Of a stretch of 64,000 nt of DNA, positions 7,920 through 16,161 are shown piece after piece (position 1 is the stretch's first letter; the number at the start of each line of letters is the position of its first letter). This DNA comes from Pedobacter heparinus DSM 2366. Its GTDB lineage: Bacteria; Bacteroidota; Bacteroidia; Sphingobacteriales; Sphingobacteriaceae. The notes beneath the pieces were generated by a model. The model did not search any database and was not told the DNA's origin. It saw only the letters and a list, made by a program, of their open reading frames with translations. The translations under genes were made by a program, and so were the position numbers. The DNA lies in contig NC_013061.1 in the NCBI RefSeq assembly GCF_000023825.1, positions 1,426,001 to 1,490,000 on the forward strand, given 5' to 3'.

Positions 7920-9146
7920 TTATAGCTCCTTTATTTTCTGACGGATGAGCTGTTGCTCTGCCGATGTCTTTGCCAATGCCAGTGCCCTTTCAAAACAGTT
8001 CATCGCTTTGCTTTTGTCTATGTTTTTATAGAGTTCTCCCAGCAATACGAAATAGAAATGGTTGTCTTCAAGTTTTAACTTTTCTGCTTCCCTCAGGGCC
8101 GGTTCTGCTCCGTTTGCCTTGTATAAGGCAAATGTCCTGTTCAGTGCAGCAGCAGGAGAATAGCTGATCATTAAAAGCTGGTTATAAAGCTGTAAGATCT
8201 CTTCCCATTTTTCTGCAGTATCTTCTTTGCTGCAATGGCAATAAGCAATTTTGGCCTCCAGGTGGTAAGGGCTCAATTCTTTGCCGCTGGCAGATAAGTT
8301 CAAAAAATGGATGCCCTGGTTGATGAGTGCTGTGTCCCAGCGTTTTTCATCCTGCTCTTCGTATAAAACCAGCTCGCCTTCAGTATTTCGCCGGGCATCA
8401 AAACGTGAAGCGTGGAAACACATCAGGGCAATAAGGGCATTTGTTTTTGGCAGATTTGTCTTTTCGTATTCCGTAAGCATTAAGCCCAAGCGTAAGGCTT
8501 CTATGCAAAGTTCTTTTCGCAGGATCTGGTTCTGGGTTTTGGAATAATAACCTTCGCTAAACAGCAGATAGATGATATGGAGCACATTGTCCAGACGTTT
8601 GGTGATTTCATTCTCAGGAGGAAATACCAGCTGTATCTTCTCTGAACGCAGCTTTTCTTTGGCCCTGAACAGCCTTTTGTTAATGGTCTCTTTGTTAGAC
8701 AGGAAAGCTTCTGCAATTTCATCGATACCAAAGCCGCAAAGGATGCGCAATGCAAGGCCTATTTGTGCCTCACTGGCAATTGCTGGCATACATATCGCAA
8801 AGAGCATTTGCAGCTGGCTGTCTTTAATATTTTGTTGGGAGAAATTCAATACCTCAGGTTGGTCCGGCAGTTCTTGTTTACGCCGGATTTCGGGAATTAC
8901 CTTGTCTTCAAAAATTTTATTTCTCCTGAAATAGGAAAGGGTCTTTTGCCTGGCTACAGTATACAGCCATGCCGCCGGATTTGCCGGCAGCCCTTTCGTT
9001 CCCCAGGTCTCCGTAGCCAGCAGAAATGTTTCACTCACAATGTCTTCTGCTGTTTCTATGTGCTGCAGGCCAAAGCGCCTGCTGATTACAGCAACCATTT
9101 TCGAAAACTCCTGCTGAAATAAATGCTTTAGAAATTCCTGTTCCAT
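7920..9146 (-). CDS. ECF sigma factor with C-terminal TPR-like extension (ECF42-type, DUF6596)
   Basis: 408-residue sigma factor, about twice the usual ECF length. Sigma region 2 occupies about 10-85 (AEDIVSETFLLATETW), region 4 about 130-180 (LRILCGFGIDEIAEAFL, helix-turn-helix), and the last 220 residues form a helical repeat region (DUF6596/TPR-like: AALNRTFALYKANGAEPALREAEKL, NCFERALALAKTSAEQQ). This architecture with an adjacent DGPF protein defines the ECF42 group, which lacks a classical anti-sigma factor; the C-terminal part is thought to control activity. It is last in the operon CMD, YCII, sigma, with 45 nt before its start. Confidence 0.9.
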   Translation of the reverse strand: MEQEFLKHLFQQEFSKMVAVISRRFGLQHIETAEDIVSETFLLATETWGTKGLPANPAAWLYTVARQKTLSYFRRNKIFEDKVIPEIRRKQELPDQPEVLNFSQQNIKDSQLQMLFAICMPAIASEAQIGLALRILCGFGIDEIAEAFLSNKETINKRLFRAKEKLRSEKIQLVFPPENEITKRLDNVLHIIYLLFSEGYYSKTQNQILRKELCIEALRLGLMLTEYEKTNLPKTNALIALMCFHASRFDARRNTEGELVLYEEQDEKRWDTALINQGIHFLNLSASGKELSPYHLEAKIAYCHCSKEDTAEKWEEILQLYNQLLMISYSPAAALNRTFALYKANGAEPALREAEKLKLEDNHFYFVLLGELYKNIDKSKAMNCFERALALAKTSAEQQLIRQKIKEL

Positions 9147-9191
9147 CCAAATGATCAGCGCAGCCGTAGCTGAACACGGCTGCGCTATAAT

Positions 9192-9530
9192 TTAAGCAAA
9201 AATAGGCCTTATTTCAACGCTGCCATCCGCCTCCAGGGCCGGACAGCCATGCGCCAATGTAGTTGCCTCATCAAAATTGTCGGCTGTAACCACAATAAAA
9301 CCACCTAATCTTTCCCTGATCTCAACGAAAGGGCCATCGGTAACTACGCCACCTGGTTTAAGTACTTTACCAGCCGGGTCCAGATGGGCGCCGTGATTTT
9401 TTAATTTTCCCTGTGCAGCTATCCCGCCTATCCAGTCGTTCCATTTCTTGTTAATGGTGTCCGCCTCTTCGGCTGAAACACTGTTTTGTCCCGAATCGGC
9501 CTGGCGAAATATGAATACGAAATCTTTCAT
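9192..9530 (-). CDS. YCII-related DGPF-domain protein
   Basis: 112-residue cytoplasmic protein of the YCII/DGPF family. The naming motif is at 65-68 (VTDGPFVEIRERLGGF), with the usual N-terminal MKDFVFIFRQ strand and GCPALEADGSVEIRPI end. These small ferredoxin-like proteins are nearly always next to ECF42 sigma factors; their biochemical role is not settled. It lies between the AhpD-like gene (55 nt upstream) and the sigma gene (45 nt downstream) on the same strand, so it is probably part of the sigma regulon. Confidence 0.92.
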   Translation of the reverse strand: MKDFVFIFRQADSGQNSVSAEEADTINKKWNDWIGGIAAQGKLKNHGAHLDPAGKVLKPGGVVTDGPFVEIRERLGGFIVVTADNFDEATTLAHGCPALEADGSVEIRPIFA

Positions 9531-9584
9531 CCTATTTGTTTTTATAATGTTTGAAGATATGAATTTGATCTGTTGTACTGCTAT

Positions 9585-10058
9585 TTATTTTACCTGTACT
9601 TTATGCTGGCCTACGGTATAACTGCCGGCAACCGTACGGAAAGCAATATTGATGCGGTTATAAGTATTAATGGTTGTAATGCCTAGTGTCAGGTCGATCA
9701 GTTCTTCTTCAGAAAACTGTTTGCGTGCCCTTTCATATACTTCATCGGCTACATTGCCATCCCTTATCCGGGTTACTGCTTCGGCCCATGCCAGGGCTGC
9801 ACATTCGCGCTCACTAAACAAGGGGGCCTCTCTCCAGGCATCCAGCACATACAGGCGCTGTTCTGTTTCTCCCGCTGCACGCAGGTCTTTAGAATGCATA
9901 TCCAGGCAATATGCACAGCCATTGATTTGCGATACCCTGAAATAAAGCAGATGTAAAAGTTTCGGTTCAATTGATGATTTGCTCAGATAAGCACCTATAC
10001 CGTACATTGCTTTCATTGCATGCTGACCTTTTTCGAAGGCATTGATTCTCTGTTCCAT
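9585..10058 (-). CDS. Carboxymuconolactone decarboxylase family (AhpD-like) protein
   Basis: 157-residue helical protein with the AhpD redox motif: Cys48-Ala-Tyr-Cys51-Leu-Asp-Met-His55 inside RVSQINGCAYCLDMHSKDLR. This CxxC-x3-His pattern supports thiol peroxidase or disulfide reductase activity rather than true carboxymuconolactone decarboxylation. The C-terminal NTYNRINIAFRTVAG is typical of the subfamily. It is first in the operon with the DGPF protein and the ECF sigma factor. CMD genes are the usual partner of ECF41, so seeing one with an ECF42-type set is somewhat unusual. A near-consensus TAAATTTA lies about 15 nt upstream. Confidence 0.92.
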   Translation of the reverse strand: MEQRINAFEKGQHAMKAMYGIGAYLSKSSIEPKLLHLLYFRVSQINGCAYCLDMHSKDLRAAGETEQRLYVLDAWREAPLFSERECAALAWAEAVTRIRDGNVADEVYERARKQFSEEELIDLTLGITTINTYNRINIAFRTVAGSYTVGQHKVQVK

Positions 10059-10230
10059 GTTATTGTTGTTTTTAAATTTATTGATTTATACCACCATAAT
10101 GCATGGCTTTAAAGAAATTGGACAGCAAGCTTAATTTTTTTTTAAATAAAATATAAAAGGCTGATCATCAGGCATACCGGCTTTCAAGAAAAAACACGAT
10201 ATTTAGTGTTAAACCCTAATCAGAAAAGAA

Positions 10231-10788
10231 ATGCCACATATTGCCATCCTATCCGCCAGTGTAAGAAAAGGGCGCAACAGTCACCGCACCGCCCTGTACT
10301 TCAAAAAATTCATAGAATCGGAAAACCTGGCTTCGGTCGAAATTCTGGACCTGCAGGAATATGATTTCCCCATTTTTGAAGAACGCCTGCGTTTTTTTGA
10401 AAACCCGACTACGGAGATGCTGGATTTTGCTGCAAAAATTAAAGCTGCTGACGGAGTGCTTATCGTTACACCGGAATACAATGGTGGCTATCCGGCAAGT
10501 TTAAAAAATGTGGTCGATCTGCTGTATGATGAATGGCGTAAAAAGCCTGTTGCCATCTGTACCAATTCTGCCGGCCCCTTTGGCGGGGCACAGGTGATGG
10601 CCTCTATACAGTTTTCCTTATGGAAAATAGGGGCCTGGACAGTTCCTGCCATGTTCCCTGTGCCAAAGGTGCAGGAAACATTTGATGAAAATGGCCAGCC
10701 CGCTGATCAGGCTGCAACAGATAAGCGCGCTACTGTATTTATAAATGAACTGCTGTGGTGTATTGAAGCAAAAAAAAGAATGACATGA
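10231..10788 (+). CDS. NAD(P)H-dependent FMN reductase family oxidoreductase
   Basis: 185-residue flavodoxin-fold flavoprotein transferring electrons from NAD(P)H to FMN, quinones or similar acceptors. The phosphate-binding start ILSASVRKGRNSHR and the signature TPEYNGGYPASLKNVVD (about 81-97) are clear. Length and motifs match azoreductase/ArsH-like FMN reductases. It is divergent from the ECF operon across about 170 nt, so regulation by that sigma factor is possible but unsupported. It ends 1 nt from the convergent PLP-enzyme gene. Substrate cannot be told from sequence. Confidence 0.9.
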   Translation: MPHIAILSASVRKGRNSHRTALYFKKFIESENLASVEILDLQEYDFPIFEERLRFFENPTTEMLDFAAKIKAADGVLIVTPEYNGGYPASLKNVVDLLYDEWRKKPVAICTNSAGPFGGAQVMASIQFSLWKIGAWTVPAMFPVPKVQETFDENGQPADQAATDKRATVFINELLWCIEAKKRMT

Positions 10789-10789
10789 T

Positions 10790-11662
10790 CTAATGAAATT
10801 TCTCTTTCATGCCCAGCAGGCCTAGTAAGCCGCCGGTATGCAGGACTACTATTTTATCATCAGGGTTGAAATGGTTATGTTTCAGCAGATCAGCCAATGC
10901 ATAGCACATTTTTGAAGTATAAACCGGATCTATCATAATGCCGGTATGTGCAATGAAGTACTTTATAAATTCAATTAAAGCCGGACTTGTTTTGGCATAG
11001 CCACCAAAATGGTATCCGGTATGTACCCTGAGCCGATGGTCAGGACCCGTATATTTTAAAATTTCAGGGCTAATAAAATCGTCGCCTTTTAGCACGGGAA
11101 CCACATGCAATATGGTTTTTAGCTGAGCAGCCTGTATGCCTTTTAGTAAACCAGCTGCCGTAGTCCCGGTTCCGGCGGCACAAAATAAATGACTTGTATC
11201 TGCAGGCAATTCCGCAATAATTTCTGCGCAGCCCTTCACCGCATGGGGGCCTGCACCGCCCTCGTCAACAAAAAGAGCGGTATGGTCGCCCCCAAAATAC
11301 CGGTCAAATAATAAAGGTTTATTCTGGTAACTTAAGCGGTCGGTAAACCGCAGTTGCATACCATAAAGTTTACATAGCAGGAGCATTTCATTTTCAACTG
11401 CTTCTCCACGTACAAAGGCGGTACTTTGTAAGCCATTCCTGGCACAGGCGGCTGCGGTAGCTACCAGGTGATTGGAATAGGCACCACCAAAGGTAACCAG
11501 GTGATTTTTTCCGGTCCGGTCAGCTTCGGCTAAAATGTATTTCAGTTTGCGCCACTTATTCCCCGATATAAAAGGATCAATCAGATCATCCCTTTTTACC
11601 AGTACCTGATAGCCATGAAAGAAATTTAAGGGTTGTAAGGGGCTATGTATATCTGCAAACAT
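10790..11662 (-). CDS. PLP-dependent enzyme, ACC deaminase / D-cysteine desulfhydrase family
   Basis: 290-residue fold-type II PLP enzyme. The PLP-lysine motif is SGNKWRKLKYIL with Lys36, followed by FGGAYSNHLVATAAACA, where SNH (63-65) contacts the cofactor phosphate/carboxylate. CAAGTGTTAAGLLKG and VVLHTGGLLGLLG complete the pattern. It is about 40 residues shorter than typical ACC deaminase. In Bacteroidota such proteins are usually called D-cysteine desulfhydrase or 1-aminocyclopropane-1-carboxylate deaminase; residues deciding between them were not assessed, so the substrate stays open. Confidence 0.87.
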   Translation of the reverse strand: MFADIHSPLQPLNFFHGYQVLVKRDDLIDPFISGNKWRKLKYILAEADRTGKNHLVTFGGAYSNHLVATAAACARNGLQSTAFVRGEAVENEMLLLCKLYGMQLRFTDRLSYQNKPLLFDRYFGGDHTALFVDEGGAGPHAVKGCAEIIAELPADTSHLFCAAGTGTTAAGLLKGIQAAQLKTILHVVPVLKGDDFISPEILKYTGPDHRLRVHTGYHFGGYAKTSPALIEFIKYFIAHTGIMIDPVYTSKMCYALADLLKHNHFNPDDKIVVLHTGGLLGLLGMKEKFH

Positions 11663-11700
11663 GCTGGCAAATATAAATCCCTTTTACGCTACAGCTATAT

Positions 11701-11781
11701 TTATTGTTTAAAATAAATCTTTTTAAGCAGGTAGGGGAAGAAGTTAAGTATGATTTTGACGTTTTGAGTAAAGTTTTTCAT
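11701..11781 (-). CDS. Possible 26-residue cationic/hydrophobic small protein
   Basis: ATG at 11781 to TAA at 11701. The peptide has a Lys-rich, Phe/Leu/Ile-rich composition (centre VKIILNFFPYLLKKIYFK) that could form an amphipathic membrane helix. An upstream 8-codon frame (MKNKRLRL) ends in TGA overlapping this ATG (ATGA), which could couple translation. No -7 element was found nearby. It may be chance; a search for conserved homologues downstream of related PLP-enzyme genes would decide. Confidence 0.22.
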   Translation of the reverse strand: MKNFTQNVKIILNFFPYLLKKIYFKQ

Positions 11782-11912
11782 AAGCGTAGTCTTTTGTTTT
11801 TCATTGTTTATACAGCCTTATCATTAGCTCCATAAACGTTTATATTAGGTATGTGGGTAGGGTTCACAAAAAGCAGACCAATTTCTTTTTTAAATATGTA
11901 ATTGTTAAAGAT

Positions 11913-11920
11913 TAGTTTTG
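11913..11920 (+). promoter_or_regulatory. -7 promoter element TAGTTTTG for rluD
   Basis: Exact TAnnTTTG match 71 nt before the rluD ATG, predicting a leader of about 65 nt. Confidence 0.5.
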
Positions 11921-11990
11921 CAGCCTGGAACCTGTAAAGCTATGAAAGCGGCAGAGGCCCCCATTATCTGATCAAAACAATAGAAACTCA

Positions 11991-13019
11991 ATGGAAAACA
12001 GTTATACCGGACCGGAATTAGAAGAGCAGGATTTATACGAACACTTTAATATTGTTGTTGATAAAGGACAGTCTTTATTGCGGATAGACAAGTTTTTGAT
12101 GCACCGTATGGAAAATGCGTCACGAAACCGCATACAGAATGCAATAGAGGCAGGCAACGTACTGGTCAATCAGAAAACGGTTAAAGCCAGTTATAAGGTT
12201 AAGCCTGCCGACGAGATTTCTATCGTGTTTCCCCATCCGCCACGTGATACCGAAGTTTATCCGGAAGACATTCCTCTTGACATTGTATATGAAGACAATG
12301 ACCTGCTGGTGGTTAATAAACCTGCAGGTATGGTAGTGCATCCCGGATATAACAATTATACAGGCACACTGGTCAATGCACTTGCCTTCCATTTTGAACA
12401 ACTGCCCCAGCTGCCGGGCAACGAGGGCCGTCCGGGCCTGGTGCACCGGATTGACAAGGATACCTCCGGATTGCTGTTGATCAGCAAGAATGAAATTACA
12501 ATGACCAGGCTGGCCAAACAGTTTTTTGACCATACCATTACCCGTAAATACGTGGCGCTTGCCTGGGGCGATATCGAAAAAGATGGCACGGTTACAGGCT
12601 ATATTGGTCGCAGCGCAAAAAACAGGATCGTGATGGATGTATACGATGATGAAGAAAAAGGTAAGTGGTCTGTAACACATTATGCCGTGTTGGAACGTTT
12701 AGGTTATGTAACCTTAATCAGCTGCCAGCTTGAAACTGGCCGTACACATCAAATCAGAGCGCATATGCAACATATTGGCCACCCTTTGTTCAACGATGCC
12801 AACTACGGCGGTGATAAAATTTTGAAAGGCACTACTTTTAATAAGTACAAACAATTTGTACAAAACTGCTTTGAATTACTCCCCCGACAGGCACTTCATG
12901 CACAAACACTAGGGTTTATTCATCCAGGTACTAAAAAGTATATGGAATTTGAGGCACCTTTGCCTTCCGATTTTGACTCGGCACTGAATAAATGGAGAAA
13001 TTATATCGTACAACCCTAA
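11991..13019 (+). CDS. rluD: 23S rRNA pseudouridine synthase, RluD type
   Basis: 342-residue pseudouridine synthase that isomerises uridines in 23S rRNA. An S4 RNA-binding domain (about 28-85: LRIDKFLMHRMENASRNRIQNAIEAGNVLVN) precedes the catalytic domain, with Asp155 in HRIDKDTSGLLLISK and the later RTHQIRAHMQHIGHPLFND. The S4 plus RluA-family layout and length fit RluD; RluC is less likely but not excluded. The class IV aminotransferase gene follows by 17 nt and may be co-transcribed. Confidence 0.93.
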   Translation: MENSYTGPELEEQDLYEHFNIVVDKGQSLLRIDKFLMHRMENASRNRIQNAIEAGNVLVNQKTVKASYKVKPADEISIVFPHPPRDTEVYPEDIPLDIVYEDNDLLVVNKPAGMVVHPGYNNYTGTLVNALAFHFEQLPQLPGNEGRPGLVHRIDKDTSGLLLISKNEITMTRLAKQFFDHTITRKYVALAWGDIEKDGTVTGYIGRSAKNRIVMDVYDDEEKGKWSVTHYAVLERLGYVTLISCQLETGRTHQIRAHMQHIGHPLFNDANYGGDKILKGTTFNKYKQFVQNCFELLPRQALHAQTLGFIHPGTKKYMEFEAPLPSDFDSALNKWRNYIVQP

Positions 13020-13036
13020 TACATCGTACCCAATAA

Positions 13037-13873
13037 ATGCAGGAATATATTTTACATAATGATGAGTTTGTGGCCATCAGCCAGCCTATCCTTACAGCCC
13101 ATAACCGGGGGTTTAAATATGGCGACGGCCTCTTCGAGACCATGCGCATGTGTAACGGTAAGCTGCAGTTTGCCGGGCAGCATGCCGACCGGTTACATGC
13201 AGGGATGAAAGCCCTGAAAATGGATGGCAGCACTTTGCTGGATGAATATTTTTTAAAACAAAAAACCGCAGAACTCTGTAAAAAGAACAAACTGAAAGAG
13301 AATGTGCGTTTCAGGCTGTCAGTTTACCGGGATGGCGACGGGTTATATACCCCAAACAGCAATAAGTCGGGCTATGTGCTGGAAGCCGGTCCACTCCCCG
13401 ATAACCATTATGAACTGAACAAAAGAGGACTGATCATTGATGTATACGATGAAATTACCAAACCGGTAAACAAATTGTCCAATTATAAAACCACCAACTC
13501 CCTGTTGTACGTAATGGCTGGCCTGTACAAAAAACAGCACCGCTTAGATGATGCATTTATATTGAACCAAAGCGGATTTTTATGTGAAAGCATCAGCTCA
13601 AATGTATTTGTTGTCTATGATAAAAAAATATATACACCGGCCTTGTCCGAAGGCTGTGTTGCAGGTGTAATGCGGGCTGTGGTCATGAACATGTGCAGGA
13701 TAAACGATATTGAAGTGATAGAGGCACAGATCAACCCCGAGATCTTAAAAGCAGCAGAAGAGGTATTTGTAACCAATGCGATCAGTGGCATCCGCTGGGT
13801 AATGGGCTATGGCCGCAAACGGTATTTTAATGAAATGACCAAACTGCTGAGTGTAAAGCTGAACCTGCTGTAA
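13037..13873 (+). CDS. Class IV aminotransferase (PabC/IlvE-like)
   Basis: 278-residue fold-type IV PLP enzyme. Seen: AHNRGFKYGDGLFETMRMCNGK at the N terminus, PLP lysine Lys151 in KLSNYKTTN, and LCESISSNVFVV followed by GCVAGVMRAVV for the phosphate site. Length and the FKYGDGLFE entry fit 4-amino-4-deoxychorismate lyase (folate pathway), but branched-chain or D-amino-acid aminotransferases share these motifs. No pab or ilv genes adjoin it, so the context does not help. Downstream it converges on fmt with a 21-nt gap. Confidence 0.87.
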   Translation: MQEYILHNDEFVAISQPILTAHNRGFKYGDGLFETMRMCNGKLQFAGQHADRLHAGMKALKMDGSTLLDEYFLKQKTAELCKKNKLKENVRFRLSVYRDGDGLYTPNSNKSGYVLEAGPLPDNHYELNKRGLIIDVYDEITKPVNKLSNYKTTNSLLYVMAGLYKKQHRLDDAFILNQSGFLCESISSNVFVVYDKKIYTPALSEGCVAGVMRAVVMNMCRINDIEVIEAQINPEILKAAEEVFVTNAISGIRWVMGYGRKRYFNEMTKLLSVKLNLL

Positions 13874-13894
13874 GCACATTTCTTTTTGTAGCTT

Positions 13895-14809
13895 TTACAA
13901 GCGCATCCCTCTCAAAAATTCATCTACGGTCATTCGTTTTTTGCCTTCATATTGCAGATCTGTGAGTTTAATGAACCCATCTTTTGCGGCAAACTTAAGA
14001 TAGCTCTTTCCGTCAGACAGGAAGGCACCGGCAGCCAGGCCTGTTTCTTTTTCTTCCAGTTCTGCTTTAAATATCTTAAGGACCTTGTCGTTCAATCTGG
14101 TAAAAGCGGTAGGATAGGGGCTTAACCCACGGATAAGGTTGTAAATGTTTTTTGACGGCTGGTTCCAGTCAATCAGGCAATGCTCCTTAAATATTTTAGG
14201 GGCATGTTTTAATTCCTCCTGTGCTGCATCAGGCTGGGGCTGTTCTTTATAGTCCCCGGCTTCAATGGCTTTTACGGTCCTTACCAACAGGTCGGCACCT
14301 GTATGCATCAGTTTGTCGTGCAGATCTCCGGCGGTATCTTCATCAGTAATTTCAACTTTTTCCGAAAAGATCACATCACCCGTGTCAATTTCGTGTTTCA
14401 GGAAAAAAGTGGTTACACCGCTCTCTTTTTCGCCATTTATGATGGCGTGGTTAATGGGCGCAGCACCCCGGTACTGGGGCAGTAGTGAAGCATGCAGGTT
14501 AATGGTGCCTTTTGGGGGCATGTTCCATACCACTTCGGGTAACATCCTGAAAGCCACCACCACCTGTAAATCAGCATTTAGTGCTTTCAGGTCTGACAGA
14601 AACAAAGGGTCTTTTAATTTTAAGGGCTGCAGTACTTTCAGACCATGGGCAACAGCATATTGCTTTACCGCACTTTCCTGTAGTTTTTGTCCCCGGCCGG
14701 CAGGTTTATCCGCCGCAGTAACCACACCTGCTACCTCAAATCCGGCTTTTACAAGCGCATCCAGCGCAGCAACAGCAAAATCGGGCGTACCCATAAAAAC
14801 TAATCTCAT
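13895..14809 (-). CDS. fmt: Methionyl-tRNA formyltransferase
   Basis: 304-residue enzyme formylating initiator Met-tRNA with 10-formyl-THF. N-terminal RLVFMGTPDFAVAALDAL is the usual Fmt start; the catalytic region has NLHASLLPQYRGAAPINHAI and TTFFLKHEIDTGDVI. The C-terminal OB-like domain is present (LIRGLSPYPTAFT). Full length for the family. It is a single gene here, divergent from topoisomerase IB over 60 nt; def is not adjacent. Confidence 0.96.
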   Translation of the reverse strand: MRLVFMGTPDFAVAALDALVKAGFEVAGVVTAADKPAGRGQKLQESAVKQYAVAHGLKVLQPLKLKDPLFLSDLKALNADLQVVVAFRMLPEVVWNMPPKGTINLHASLLPQYRGAAPINHAIINGEKESGVTTFFLKHEIDTGDVIFSEKVEITDEDTAGDLHDKLMHTGADLLVRTVKAIEAGDYKEQPQPDAAQEELKHAPKIFKEHCLIDWNQPSKNIYNLIRGLSPYPTAFTRLNDKVLKIFKAELEEKETGLAAGAFLSDGKSYLKFAAKDGFIKLTDLQYEGKKRMTVDEFLRGMRL

Positions 14810-14869
14810 TGTCCTTTGTTTTAGCTAACAAAATAACTAAAAATTTAACGCATTTTTTAAACAAACCGT

Positions 14870-15919
14870 ATGACAGGCAGTCCCGAGGAAATTAAAGAAA
14901 TTGGTCTGGTTTACCTAACAGATAGCCAGCCAGGGATATACAGAAAGGGGAAGCCCGGAAAATTTTATTATACAGACAACCATGGTAACCGCATTACCGA
15001 TCCCGGTCAGCTCGACAGGATCAAAGCATTGGTGCTGCCCCCGGCATGGACCGGGGTTTGGATTGCACCAAAGAAAAATGCGCATTTGCAGGCTACCGGT
15101 ATGGATGCAGCGGGTCGGAAACAGTATAAATATCATGCAGTGTGGACTTCCCGCAGGTCGGACAGCAAATATTTCAGACTGCTGGAATTTGGTAAAGTTT
15201 TGCCCCAGGCCCGTAAAAGGATAGCTAAAGATTTGCGGAGAAAAGAGCTGGATGAACAGAAAGTGCTGGCAATTTGTGTACAGCTCATGCAAAAAACATT
15301 GATCCGTGTGGGTAATGAGGCTTATAAACAGCTATATGGGAGTTACGGATTAAGTACTTTAAAAGACAAACATGTGAAAATTAATGGCCATGCCATGAAA
15401 TTGAGTTTTGTGGGAAAAAAAGGCGTGAAACAAGAGGTCGTACTGAACGATAAAACCCTCAGCAGGTTGGTAAAAAAGTGCAGGGACATTCCCGGGCAGG
15501 ATCTTTTTCAGTATTATACCAATGGCAATGAACATAAGCCCGTAGATTCCGGACGGATTAACAATTACATCAAAGAAATTACCGGAAGTGATTTTACGGC
15601 AAAAGATTTCCGTACCTGGGGTGGTACACTGGAGGCCCTGAGGCAGCTGGCAGTTTGCAGTATTGCCGCTGATGAAAGGCCAAAAAAGAAATTGGTAGTG
15701 GAAGTGCTGGATTGTGTGGCCGCAAAACTGGGCAATACGCGTGCAGTTTGCAAAAGTTCGTATGTTTATCCCTTACTGCTGCAGACCTTTGAGGATAATC
15801 AGCTGGACAAATACCTGAAAATGATCAGTACAGATCAGCCGGATACAATTAAGGCCCTGGAAAATGATGAAAAAGTATTGATGAAGTTTTTAAGGGCCGC
15901 CCAAAAGAATAAATTGTAG
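14870..15919 (+). CDS. DNA topoisomerase IB, poxvirus-like
   Basis: 349-residue type IB topoisomerase relaxing supercoils through a 3'-phosphotyrosyl intermediate. The N-terminal domain carries LVYLTDSQPGIYRKG and RIKALVLPPAWTGVWI; the catalytic domain has VRVGNEAYKQLYGSYGLSTL-like residues and the nucleophile Tyr298 in CKSSYVYP. KDFRTWGGTLEAL holds another catalytic Arg. Bacterial members are scattered and usually accessory to gyrase. A 70-residue charged protein gene converges on its 3' end, 1 nt away. Confidence 0.94.
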   Translation: MTGSPEEIKEIGLVYLTDSQPGIYRKGKPGKFYYTDNHGNRITDPGQLDRIKALVLPPAWTGVWIAPKKNAHLQATGMDAAGRKQYKYHAVWTSRRSDSKYFRLLEFGKVLPQARKRIAKDLRRKELDEQKVLAICVQLMQKTLIRVGNEAYKQLYGSYGLSTLKDKHVKINGHAMKLSFVGKKGVKQEVVLNDKTLSRLVKKCRDIPGQDLFQYYTNGNEHKPVDSGRINNYIKEITGSDFTAKDFRTWGGTLEALRQLAVCSIAADERPKKKLVVEVLDCVAAKLGNTRAVCKSSYVYPLLLQTFEDNQLDKYLKMISTDQPDTIKALENDEKVLMKFLRAAQKNKL

Positions 15920-15920
15920 T

Positions 15921-16133
15921 TTATTCTTTTGGCGCTTTTTTTATAGGATGTACGGGTTGCTCGCTTTCCTCGCGTTTTTTAGCCAGGTTTTTAAAGTGTG
16001 CGTTTTCCCGGTTATAATCTTTGTCTTCCGGTTTTTTTACGGCTTTATTCCCGGCAGGAACTTTACCTTTTGGGATTTCTTCCCGGTAGTTGCTGCCCGG
16101 GCTTTCGTTTTTCTTTTTCGCTGTGTTGTTCAT
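15921..16133 (-). CDS. Small highly charged, probably disordered protein
   Basis: 70-residue protein not recognised. About a third of residues are Lys or Glu, with several Pro and Asn and no hydrophobic core (KGKVPAGNKAVKKPEDKD, HFKNLAKKREESEQ), so it is probably intrinsically disordered and basic overall. No signal peptide or membrane segment. It sits alone between topoisomerase IB (convergent) and namZ (28 nt upstream on the same strand). Similar small K/E-rich proteins are common in Pedobacter genomes; function is unknown. Confidence 0.6.
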   Translation of the reverse strand: MNNTAKKKNESPGSNYREEIPKGKVPAGNKAVKKPEDKDYNRENAHFKNLAKKREESEQPVHPIKKAPKE

Positions 16134-16161
16134 CGTGGTATGCTTTAGTTGTTAGCAGATA

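Larger units (their letters stand above)
11663..11990. other. 328-nt intergenic region with small-ORF candidate and rluD promoter
   Basis: Region between the divergent PLP enzyme and rluD. It holds a 26-codon minus-strand reading frame (11701-11781), a 12-bp palindrome ATAAACGTTTAT (11832-11843) and a perfect -7 element for rluD (11913-11920). I see no RNA gene or mobile element. Confidence 0.6.
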
